The translations under genes were made by a program, and so were the position numbers. From Gleditsia sinensis (Eukaryota > Streptophyta > Magnoliopsida > Fabales > Fabaceae), in NCBI GenBank assembly GCA_037074535.1, contig CM073467.1, forward strand, positions 61,864,001-61,928,000: a stretch of 64,000 bases of DNA, read 5' to 3'. This document shows, piece by piece, positions 11,440 to 21,761 of this stretch (positions within the stretch are counted from its first letter, which is position 1; every line of letters starts with the position of its first letter). Under the pieces are notes generated by a model. It was given only the letters and a program-made list of their open reading frames with translations, ran no database searches and had not been told where the DNA came from.

Positions 11440-11493
11440 TGAGAAAGTTTAACCACTCAAAAGATAAAGCGTTTTATAGAATTACTCGACTAA

Positions 11494-11535
11494 AGCCATC
11501 TCCAACGATGGTTCTTAAAAGTTATTTTCACCGTA
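11494..11535 (+). repeat. Left terminal inverted repeat of the Harbinger unit
   Basis: Starts AGCCATCTCCAACGATGG and continues through TTCTTAAAAG and TTATTTTCACCGTAA. It pairs with 20393-20433. The similarity carries on inward, because the whole arms are inverted copies. Direct TAA flank at 11491-11493. Confidence 0.8.
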
Positions 11536-12709
11536 AAAAACGCATCTTATTTTTGGTATACATTGGAGTTCTCCACCTGGCACTTGCTATAAGCAACGGT
11601 TCCTTAATCCAAAAATAATTAAAAAAATTGTGCAACGATTCTGAATTACAACCAACCAACGGTTTTTCTTTTCAACCAAAAATACCCAAAAAAAAAAAAT
11701 CATCAACAATTAAATAATGTAAATAACTGAGGGCATGGAGATTTACCAGCAGATATAGCTATCATCATCAACAAAAATACAGCTAACTCCATAATGTAAA
11801 ATACAGCTATCACCTAGATTGCTGAAGTCCCTGTCCGATTCAATGAAGAAGAAGGGGAAAATCATCTTAGCAGAAAACGCGATCCGGTGGAAGAAGATTT
11901 ACCAGTAGAAGAGGTAAATAACTGAGGCCATGGAGAAAGAAGAAGAGAAATCTTCGGCCAAAAAGGAGAAATCTTCGACCAGAGGGCAAGGAGAAAGAAG
12001 AAGAGAAAAGAGAATAAAGAAACAGGGAGTGAAGAAGAAGATGGAGATAAGGGAGCACCGAGGCTTTTTGTGGATCTTATAATCGAAGAGAGGAGAGGAT
12101 ACGCTTGATCAGAGGAGAGGGTTTTTGTGGATCTGATAATCGAAGGGGGATTTTATTAGGAGAGTACTAAATCACCAAAGAGAGGAGACGAGAAGGTTTT
12201 GGCTATCGAAGAGAAGTTTCTGGCGTGGGAGATGGCTTTTCGTGGAGACGAGAAGCTGAGAAGCACAACGAAGAGATCCACGAAAAGCCTGGAAGCACAT
12301 CAAAGAAACTAGAACCTTTGCGTGGGAGATGGCATGCATCTATAATAAAAGCTGATGCATTGGAAAATAAAGAAAAGAAAACTTCCAATTTAATTGCAAT
12401 GAAAAAAAAAAAAAAAAAAAATCATGCCGTTGGAAATAATACCGTCGAGACTTGAAAATTAACGAAACTTCGTGAGAGCGCGATCAGACATCAAATGGCT
12501 TTCAAGATATTACCGTTAAAAATAATAACATTGAGAATGCCGTTGAAAATCCTGCTGTTAAATGTTTTTATTTTTTTAAAATATAGCCTCAAAAAGCATT
12601 AAACGTTTTCTATAAATTGGGTTCCATTTTAAAAGATTTTACACTCATTCTCAATTCTCTCCATCTTCATCTTTTTTTTTTCAACTTACAAGTTTATTTG
12701 TTTTGACAA

Positions 12710-13820
12710 ATGGATCCCAATCAATTTAATTTAAATCCTTTCTTTCAGTTTATGCAAAATTATCAACCTCCCACTAGCGAAAATTCTCAAATTCCTCTAT
12801 TTTTCCCAAATCTACAAAATAATCCAAATACTGAAAATTTTTAATTTCCTATTTTTCCATTCCAACCAACCAATCCCGCCATATTTTATAGGCCTCCTCC
12901 AATAGGTACTAGCGGTGCAGAGTCTACTGATCAAAAACCTGAAACACCAGTAGGGTCCATGTCCGAGTCTCAAGTTTCACAATTTTTCACCCAAGTCGGT
13001 TTGGAAAATATTGTGCTTGATGAGAGCAGAGGAACTGCAAGTCAGAAAAAATCTCGAGTCAGATTCACAGCGGAAGAGGATGTACTTCTTATTCAAGCGT
13101 GGCTCAACATTTCAAAGGATGCAGTTGTTGGTGTTGACCAAAAAACAGATAATTTTTTGTCAAGAATCAAAGATAATTATAACAGCTATCGTGGTCAATT
13201 ACGAGAGAAAAAATCCGTTCAACTAAAATTTCGAAGGAATCGGTTGAATAGTGCAGTTCAAAAGTTCGTTGGGTACTACAGACAAACTGTTCATAGGAAA
13301 AAAAAGTGAAATTTCAGAGAATGACATCATGACTGAGGGCGAACAATTCAAATTTGAACATGCGTGGCGACTACTAAAAGATGAACCTAAATGGACAGTA
13401 GAATCAAATGAGAGTTCTTCAAAAAGAACAAAAATTTCTATTTTTAGAACATACTCATCATCTTCTAACTCGGAGACTCCATTTCAATGCACATACAATC
13501 CAACCTCACTTACTATAGTTCGGACTATGAGAAAAAATGCAGCAAAAAGGAAGGGCAAAGAGAAACCAATGAAAATTTCTTCTGATAATGTCGAGTTTAT
13601 TGTAATACAAGAGGCACATAGTCACAGAATAACTGTCATGAAAAAGTTCGCACAACCTAAGGAGAAAGAAAACAAACTAAAAGAAAAAGAGTTGAAGTTG
13701 GAGGAGTTTAAGATCCTTGAAAAGCTCCTCTTCAAGGATACATTTAAGATGACAGAAAGACAACGACAAGATCCCGAAATATTATGTAATATTATGAAAG
13801 AAAAGCATGGAATTAATTAA
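12710..13820 (+). pseudogene. Harbinger ORF1, Myb/SANT-like DNA-binding protein (arm A)
   Basis: The accessory protein of PIF/Harbinger elements, which in known elements binds DNA and helps the transposase enter the nucleus. The start MDPNQFNLNPFFQF is at 12710. A TAA at 12842-12844 breaks the N-terminal part; the frame resumes with the trihelix-like block (VRFTAEEDVLLIQAW, LNSAVQKFVGYY). The frame is lost again at about 13303, where a run of eight A (seven in arm B) shifts it. The C-terminal part (13309-13820) carries EHAWRLLKDEPKW and a Lys/Glu-rich coiled region ending near the stop. Relative to arm B it also lacks about seven codons after NDIM. Same protein family as the plant genes often misnamed glutathione S-transferase T3-like. 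Confidence 0.8.
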
Positions 13821-14045
13821 GATAATGTTATGTATTTTCTTTTAATTAAATTTTCTTATTATGTATTTTTCATCATTTTTAATTATTGTTATCAACTCAA
13901 ACATTATGTAACATCATTTATGTATTTTTAATATATTTTAAGTTTTTTTTTACGAATTTATTATTTTTAATTTAGAGAATCACATGAAATTAATTAAGAT
14001 AATATTATAACCTAATTAGAATTGATATGTAATTTAATTATATTA

Positions 14046-14214
14046 TTCAAACTAACCGTTACTAATCAAAACTAACTATTACTAGTCAAACTAACTGTTA
14101 TTAGTTAAACTAGCCATTATTATTCAAACTAACCGTTACTAGTCAAACTAACCGTTATTATTCAAACTAACCATTATTAGTCAAACTAGCCGTTATTAGT
14201 CAAACTAGCCATTA
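14046..14214. repeat. Minisatellite in Harbinger arm A (about 20-bp unit)
   Basis: About eight imperfect head-to-tail copies of a unit like GTTATTAGTCAAACTAGCC lie between ORF1 and the transposase. The matching array in arm B is about twice as long. Confidence 0.8.
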
Positions 14215-14319
14215 TATTGTACTCTATATATAGTATTTACATAAAAAAAAAATTTCACACCATTCAATTGTTCAATCTTCTCTCATTTTCTCCACTTACA
14301 CTATTGAATTATCTATCAA

Positions 14320-15615
14320 ATGGATCCAAACCAATCAAACAACAGCAAAACATTCGAGTGACAATTCACAGAAGCAGAATTGATGGACAACTCTGAAGAA
14401 TAATGGATGAGGACAACAGTTGAGAGGCGAAGGCAACAAGGTGACAGCTCTAATAGGCGTACACGTAGAAGAACGGTTATAGACCGAAATCGTGAAGAAG
14501 GGCATAACTGATTGTTCGTTGACTACTTCTCTGAAAATTCAGTTTACACAGAGACTCAATTTCAATGAAGGTTTAGAATGCAAAGGCATGTTTTCCTTCA
14601 AATTGTAAAAACTCTTGAAAATCATGACAAGTATTTCCAAAAGAGGGTCGATGCAACCAGTAAAATGGATCTTTCACCCTTGCAGAAATGCACTGCCGCT
14701 ATTCGTATATGGATCGCCTGCTGACAGTGTAGATGACTATATACGAATTGGCGAAAGTACTGTAGTGGAATGTTTAGAGAGATTTGTACGAGGTGTAAAC
14801 GAAGTATTTAAGTCTGAGTACCTAAGAAGGCCTAACAACAACGACATTAAACGCTTATTACAGATAGGGCAGACATGTGGCTTTTTGGGAATGTTGGGTT
14901 CCATTGATTGTATGCACTGGGAATGAAAAAATTGTCCGGTAGCATAGAAATGCCAGTTTTGTCGAGGTGATCATGCAAAACCCACTATCATGCTTGAAGC
15001 AGTGACATCACAAGATTTGTGGATTTGACATGCATTTTTTGGCATCGCAGGTTCAAATAACGACATCAACGTGTTAAACCATTCTAACGTGTTTAATGAT
15101 GTTTTGAACGGACAAACTCCCAACGTGTAATATACAGTGAATAGAACCCAATATAACATAGTAGATGGCATTTATCCAGAGTGGACTACATTTGTCAAGA
15201 GCATCCCAATGCCGCAAGGAGAAAAGAGAAAATTGTTCGCACAACATCAAGAAGCAGCAAGAAAAGATGTGGAGCGAGCATTTGGAGTGCTCCAAACTCG
15301 ATTCTCGATTATATGTGGCCCGGCGCGTGTTTGACATATGGATGCACTCAAGCATATAATACATACATGTATCATATTGCATAATATGATCGTTGAAGAC
15401 GAACGACACACATATGGTGGTAATTTTGATTACTCTTATGATCATCTAGACAATGACATATCAACACCTGAAATATTCAATGGTCCTCATCCCGATTTTG
15501 TAACATACTTACAAAGGTGAGTACTTGTTCGACAAAAACAAATTCATCGTCAGCTATAAAGAGACTTGGTGGAGCATATCTGGAAGCGTTTCAGACGTGA
15601 GAATAACCAAAATTA
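14320..15615 (+). pseudogene. Harbinger DDE transposase (arm A), heavily mutated
   Basis: Starts MDPNQSNNSKTFE, then hits a stop within about 13 codons, and several more follow (for example after NSEE, EEGHN and MHWE). The acid triad surroundings survive in pieces: GSIDCMHW (first Asp), AGSNNDINVLN (second Asp) and KDVERAFGVLQ (Glu). The reading frame is broken by many stops and at least two indels. Recognised by parallel with arm B and with the DDE_Tnp_4 family pattern. Confidence 0.82.
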
Positions 15616-15813
15616 AAATTTCTTTCAATTGTATCATGTTATGTATTTTTTATTATTGTTATAAATAAAATTATTTAAAATAAATTTGTATTATTTTTAA
15701 TGTGTTTTAAGTTTTTTTATGTATTTATTGTTTTAAAATTAAAATGCAAATGAATTAATATTTTAAGTTGAAATAGAAATAGATATGAATAAAATATTAA
15801 GATGTGGGGTAAT

Positions 15814-15983
15814 GTGTTTTAAGTTTTTTTTACGTATTTATTATTTTAAAATTAAAATGCAAATGAATAAAATATTTTAAGTTGCAATATGAGTATTTTT
15901 TCTTTTAAGCAACTCTACAATACTTTAAGAACCTTTGCACTCTAATGGTGCAACCCTCAAAAATTCACTAAATGAGTCTCACA
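15814..15983. other. Unpaired spacer at the centre of the Harbinger palindrome
   Basis: About 170 bp separate the arms. The left part is a second, direct copy of about 95 bp of the arm's inner end (compare about 15697-15790 with 15815-15890). The rest includes AAGAACCTTTGCACTCTAATGG, which loosely resembles the outer terminus (AAGAACCATCGTTGGAGATGG) and might be a decayed inner terminal repeat; that last point is a guess. Confidence 0.5.
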
Positions 15984-16185
15984 AATTACCCCACATCTTA
16001 ATAGTTTATTCATATCTATTTCTATTTCAACTTAAAATATTAATTCATTTGCATTTTAATTTTAAAACAATAAATACGTAAAAAAAAACTTAAAACACAT
16101 TAAAAATAATACAAATTTATTTTAAATATTATTTATAACAATAATAAAAAATACATAACATGATATAATTAAAAAAAAAATTAAT

Positions 16186-17491
16186 TTAAATTATTCTCAC
16201 GTAACGCTCCCAGATATGCTCCACCAAGTCTCCTTGTAGCTGACGATGAATTTGTTTTTGTCGAACAAGTGTTCTCTTTTGTAGGTATGTTACAAAATCA
16301 GGATGAGGACCATTGAATATTTCAAGTGTTAATATGTCATTGTCTAGATGATCATAAGAGTAATCAAAATTACCACCATATGTGTGTCGTTCGTCTTCAA
16401 CGATCATGTTATGCAATATGATGCATGCATGTATTATATGTTTGAGTGTATCCATATGCCAAACATGTGCCGAGCCACGTATAATCGAGAATCGAGCTTG
16501 AAGCACTCCAAATACCCGCTCCACATATTTTCTTGCTGCTTCTTGATGTTGGGCGAACAATTTTCTCTTTTCTCTTTGCGACATTGGGATGCTCTTGACA
16601 AATGTAGCCAACTCTAGATAAATGACATCTGCTAAATAATACCCCATGTTATATTAGGTTCTATTCACTGTATATTGCACATTGGGAGTTTGTCCGTTCA
16701 AAACATCATTAAACACATTAGAATGGTTTAACACGTTGATGTCGTTATTTGAACCCGTGGTGCCAAAAAATGCATGCCAAATCCACAAATTTTGTGATAC
16801 CACTGCTTCAATCATGATAGTGGGTTTTGCATGATCATCTCGACAAAACTGGCATTTCCACGCTACTGGACAATTTTTCCATTCCCAGTGCATACAATCA
16901 ATGGAACCCAACATTCCCGGAAAGTCACATGTCTCCCCTATCTGCAATAAGCGTTCAATATCGTTGTTGTTAGGTCTTTTTAGGTACTCAGACCCAAATA
17001 TCTCGTTTACACTTCGTACAAATCTCTCTAAACATTTCACTACAGTACTTTCGCCAATTTGTACATAGTCATCTACATTGTCAGCAGGCGATCCATATGC
17101 CAATATACGAATAGCGTTTGTGCATTTTTGCAAGGGTGAAAGACTCATTTTACCGGTTACATCGACCCTCCTTTGGAAATACTAGTCATGATTTTCAAGG
17201 ACTTCTACAATTTGAAGGAACACATGCCTTCGCATTCTAAACCTTCGTCGAAATTGAGTCTGTGTAAACTGGATTTTCAGAGAAGTAGTCAACGAACAAT
17301 CGGTTATGCCCTTCTTCACGATTTCGGTCTATAACCGTTCTTCTACGTGTACGCCTATTGGAACTGTCACCTTGTTGCCTTCGCCTCTCAAGTATTGTCC
17401 TCATCCATTCTTCTTCAGAGTTGTCCATCAGTTCCACTTCTATGAATTGCCACTCGAATGTTTTGCTGTTGCTTGATTGGTTTGGATCCAT
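16186..17491 (-). pseudogene. Harbinger DDE transposase (arm B), the better preserved copy
   Basis: RNase H-fold transposase that would cut and join at TWA targets. The start MDPNQSSNSKTFE is at 17491. The first part stays open to about 17240, where a short indel near SENPVYT shifts the frame. Two long open pieces follow (17148-16654 and 16647-16186) with a stop between them. All three catalytic neighbourhoods are present: GSIDCMHWEW, TGSNNDINVLNHS and KYVERVFGVLQARF. An N-terminal helix-turn-helix-type segment around STVVKCLERFV is also visible. The gene runs toward the centre of the palindrome, as in arm A. Because of the frameshift and stop I call it a pseudogene, though only a few changes separate it from an open frame. 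Confidence 0.85.
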
Positions 17492-17599
17492 TTGATAGAT
17501 AATTCAATAGTGTAAGTGGAGAAAATAAGAGAAGATTGAACAATTGAATGGTGTGAAAATTTTTTCTGATGTAAATACTATATATAGAGCACAACATAA

Positions 17600-17912
17600 T
17601 GGCTAATTTGACTAATAACAGTTAGTTTGACTAATAACGGCTAATTTGAATAACTGCTAGTGTGAATAATAACGGCTAATTTGACTAGTAACAGTTAGTT
17701 TGACTAATAACGGCTAGTTTGAATAACAACTAATTTGAATAATAACGGCTAGTTTGACTAGTAACGACTAGTTTGACTAATAATAGCTAATTTGACTAAT
17801 AATGACTAGTTTGACTAATAACGACTAATTTGATTAGTAACGGCTAGTTTGACTAATAACGGCTAGTTTGACTAGTAACGACTAGTTTAACTAGTAACAG
17901 CTAGTTTGAATA
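17600..17912. repeat. Minisatellite in Harbinger arm B (about 20-bp unit)
   Basis: About fifteen imperfect copies of a unit like GGCTAGTTTGACTAATAAC, the inverse of the arm A unit, lie upstream of the transposase start. The arm B array is roughly 310 bp, against roughly 170 bp in arm A. Confidence 0.8.
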
Positions 17913-18134
17913 ATATAATTAAATTACATATCAATTCTAATTAGGTTATAATATTTTCTTAACTAATTTCATGTGATTCTCTAATTTAAAAACAATAAAT
18001 ACATAAAAAAAACTTAAAATATATTAAAAATACATAAATGATGTTACATAATATTTAAGTTGATAACAATAATTAAAAATGATGAAAAATACATAATAAG
18101 AAAATTTAATTAAAAGAAAATACATAACGTTATC

Positions 18135-19267
18135 TTAATTAATTCCATGTTTTTCTCTCATAATGTTACATAATATTTCGCGATCTTGTCATTGTCTCTC
18201 TGTCATCTCAGATGTATCTTTGAATAGGAGATTTTCAAGGATCTTAAACTCCTCCAACTTCAACTCTTTTTCTTTTAGCTTGTTTTTTTTTCCTTAGGTT
18301 GTGCGAACTTTTCTATGACAGTTATTCTGTGACTATGTGCCTCTTGTATTGCAGTAAACTCGACATTGTCAGAAGAAATTTTCGTTGGTTTCTCTTTGCC
18401 CTTTCTCTTTGCTACCTTTTTTCCCATAGGCCGAATTATAGTAGGTGAGGTTGGATTGTATGTGCATTCAAATAGAGTCCCCGGGTTAAAAGATGATGAG
18501 TATGTTCCAGAAGCAAAAATCTTTGTTCTTTTTGAAGAACTCTCATTTGATTCTACTGTCCATTTAGGTTCATCTTTTAGTAGTCGCCACGCATGTTCAA
18601 ATTTGAATTGTTCGCCCTCATCTTGATGAAAAATAGCATATGCCTCAGCCATGATGTCATTCTCTGAACTTCCACTTTTTTTCCTATGAACAGCTTGTTT
18701 GTAGCACCCAACGAACTTTTGAACTGCACTATTCAATCGATGCCATCGAGGTTTTAGTTGAACGGATTCTCTCTCTCGTAATCGACCACGATAGTTATAA
18801 TTATCTTTGATTCTTGACAAAAAACTATCTGCTTTTTGGTCAACACCAACAATTGCATCCTTTGAAATGTTGAGTCACGCTTGAATAAGAAGTACATTCT
18901 CTTCCATTGTGAACCTGACTCGAGATTTTTTCTGACTTGCATTTTCTCCCCCCGATCGAGCACAATATTTTACAAACCGACTTGGGTGGAAAATTGTGGA
19001 ACTTGAGACTCGGACATGGACCCTATTGGTGTTTCAGGTTCTTGATCAGTAGACTCTGTACCGCTAGTACCTATTGGAGGAGGCCTATAAAATATGGCGG
19101 GATTGTTTGGTTAGAATGGAAACATAGGAAATTGAAAATTTTCAGTATTTGGATTATTTTGTGGATTTGAGAAAAATGGAAGAATTTGAGAATTTTTAGC
19201 TAGTAGGAGGTTGATAATTTTGCATAAACTGAAAGAAAAGATTCAAATTAAATTGATTAGAATCCAT
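18135..19267 (-). pseudogene. Harbinger ORF1, Myb/SANT-like protein (arm B)
   Basis: The start is at 19267. A TAA comes about 24 codons in, where arm A has GAA, and more stops follow. The DNA-binding segment around 18960-18760 is split by frameshifts. The C-terminal two thirds (18820 to about 18275) are open, keep the homopolymer in frame (seven A) and keep the codons missing from arm A (AYAIFHQDE). The stop equivalent to that of arm A is at 18135-18137. So the two arms are damaged at different places. Confidence 0.8.
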
Positions 19268-20392
19268 TTGTCAAAACAAATAAACTTGTAAGTTGAAAAA
19301 AAAGATGAAGATGGAGATAATTGAGAATGAGTGTAAAATCTTTCAAAATGGAACCCAATTTATAGAAAACGTTTAATGCTTTTTTAGGCTATATTTTTTT
19401 AAAATAAAAACATTCAATGACATTCTCAACGTTATTATTTTCAACGGTAATATCTTAAAAACCATTCGATGTCTTATTACGCTCTCACAAAATTTCGCTA
19501 ATTCTCAAGTCTCAACGGTATTATTTCCAACGGCAGGATTTTCTTTTATTATTTTTCATTGCAATTAAATTAAAAGTTTTCTTTTCTTAATTTTTCAATG
19601 CATCAGTTTTTATTATAGATGCACGCCATCTCCCACACAAAGATTTTGGTCTCTTCGATGTGCTTCCCGGCTTCTCGTCTCCACGAAAAGCCATCTCCAC
19701 CATCTCCCACGCCAGAAACTTCTCTTCGATAGCCAAAGCCTTCTCGTCTCCTCTCTTCAGTGATTTGGCACTCCCCTGATAAAATTCCCCTTCGATTACC
19801 AGATCCACAAAAATCCTCTCCCCTGATCAAGTGTTTCCTCTCCTCTATTCGATTATCAGATCCACAAAAAGTCTCGGCACTCCCCTATCTCTATCTTCTT
19901 CTTCACTCGCTGTTTCTTTCTTTTCTTTTCTCTTCTTCTTTCTCCTTGTCCTCTGGTCGAAGATTTCTCCTTTTTGGTTGAAGATTTCTCTTCTTCTTTT
20001 TCCATGGCCTCGGTTATTTACCTCTTCTACTGGTAAATCTTCTTCTACCGGATCACGTTTTCTGCCAGGATGATTTTCTCATTCTTTCTCGTTGAATCGA
20101 ACAGGGACTTCAGCAATTCAAGTGATAGCTGTATTTTTGTTGATGATGATAGCTACATTTGCTGGTAAATCTCCATGCCCTCGATTATTTACATTATTTA
20201 GTTGTTGATGATTTTTTTTCTAGATATTTTTGGTTGGAAAGAAAAACTATTGGTTGCTTGTGATTCAGAACCGTTGCACAATTTTTTTAATCATTTTTGG
20301 ATTAAGGAACCATTGCTTCTACAAACAACAGTCCTTATAACAAGTGCCAGGTGGAGAACTCCAATGCACGCCAAAAATAATATGCGTTCCTT

Positions 20393-20433
20393 ACGGTGAA
20401 AATAACTTTTAGGAACCACTGTTGGAGATGGCC
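20393..20433 (-). repeat. Right terminal inverted repeat of the Harbinger unit
   Basis: Ends CACTGTTGGAGATGGCC followed by TAA (20434-20436). Inverse of the left terminus, with a few mismatches. Confidence 0.8.
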
Positions 20434-20436
20434 TAA

Positions 20437-21761
20437 GACTGTAAACATAACTTCCTTGGGTGCTGGTCCAACTTAGTTACAAGTTAATATTGTATCGGAC
20501 ACATGCATATATCAAGTTCTTTTTACTGTGCATGCGCACCCCTGCAAAGAGGCAAGCCCAGAAATTCTCGTAAAATTTCACAGTATGTGCTACCTCTAAA
20601 ATACCATTCACATTTTTACGTACAATATATAGAAACCTTGGGCCTGCAGCAGCAGGACATATAGTATCAGACCACTTTAAAAACAGATGAATATTTAACC
20701 TAATTATTGAAAGAACTCTTGATTCTCTACTCGGTGCCTCTGTCTGAATAGAGTAATAAGGAGGGGAAAGAGGGAGGCCGATGGAACCGGGAAGCATTTA
20801 TTTTTCAGTTTCGTTGGTAAAACATGACGAAGTCAAGGGTAAAGAAAGGGGGGGGGGGGAGGTTTGAAAAATGCTTCGACTTCAGTTATTTCGATGGGTC
20901 CACCAATATATGACCTTTTTGGCTTTTTCCGGTCATAATCACAGTCAACCCCTTTCCAATCCTTCGTGGGACCTACCACTCCCCCATCTCTATTCACAAC
21001 AAAAACCGAGGTAAAATCACAACCCACATGAACGGGAGTTTTGCATCTGAATTGTATGGACTCATGCCAAATGCCTCGTAGATCCTCAGTCAAGTACCCT
21101 GCCACTGAAAATATTCGTCAGACCTATCATCAAACTACTCTACAACAGTCAGACCACTCCCCACTTGACAGATGATCAATGTGGTTTTCATTTGAACCAA
21201 TCATTTTATTACAGCCTTCACATGTATCTTAGAAAATTTGGCAAGCTTCCCTGACTCACAAATGATATGAAACATTTTCGTAATCTAAAGGATGGAATAA
21301 GATTTAAAAGTAATGGAGGATGAAGTGGAAATATATAGTACAATTAGGATTATGGATTATCATATTGTGTAACTTGCCACAATTAGGACATTTGTCTGTA
21401 ACAGGATTACACTGGAGCCAAGTCAATTAGTTAGCCTTCAAAGGATTATTACCCTAGTTCTCAGCTTTTGATGAATTGATGTTCATTACTGAATTCTCTC
21501 TTTATAAACATTCCCCTCCATCTGTCTCCTCAAATTCTCTTCTTCCTTTTCCCTACTGCCCCTGCCTAATGGCATTGCTTCACCTCAATAAAGGTGAGAC
21601 TGGGGGTCTGAAACCGCAGGTATCTGATAAGTAGGTCAATTTTATGTTTACACAATAAAGATCTCCGTATAAATGTGTGCGTGTAACCATAAATTAAATC
21701 CTAGTTTGAACCTTGGGCATACTTCATATCCTTTAAGCTAAAAGAACAAAAATCCACTCAC
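20437..21761 (-). other. Rest of the SAC last intron, with an unrecognised 90-codon open frame
   Basis: Intronic sequence between the Harbinger unit and SAC exon 18. A minus-strand open frame of 90 codons (21105-20833) includes ESIQFRCKTPVHVG and KDWKGVDCDYDRKKPK. I do not recognise it. It ends in a run of Pro codons made by a poly-G tract at about 20852. It may be chance or an old exon fragment. Confidence 0.35.

Larger units (their letters stand above)
11494..20433. mobile_element. PIF/Harbinger DNA transposon present as an 8.94-kb inverted-repeat (palindromic) unit
   Basis: The left arm (11494 to about 15813) and right arm (about 15984 to 20433) are inverted copies of one element, arranged tail to tail. 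The outer ends are AGCCATCTCCAACGATGGTTC on the left and its near-perfect inverse on the right (GGCCATCTCCAACAGTGGTTC when read inward). TAA flanks both sides (11491-11493 and 20434-20436), the 3-bp target preference of this superfamily. Each arm holds, in order from the outer end, a leader, a Myb/SANT-like ORF1, a minisatellite and a DDE transposase. Both arms carry many independent stops and indels, so neither looks autonomous. It sits in the last intron of the SAC gene. Confidence 0.85.

Noticed and set aside
11494..20433. Two independent Harbinger insertions side by side
   Set aside because: No inner TWA duplications or clear inner termini were found, and one TAA duplication fits the outer ends. 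Kept only as the alternative to be tested.
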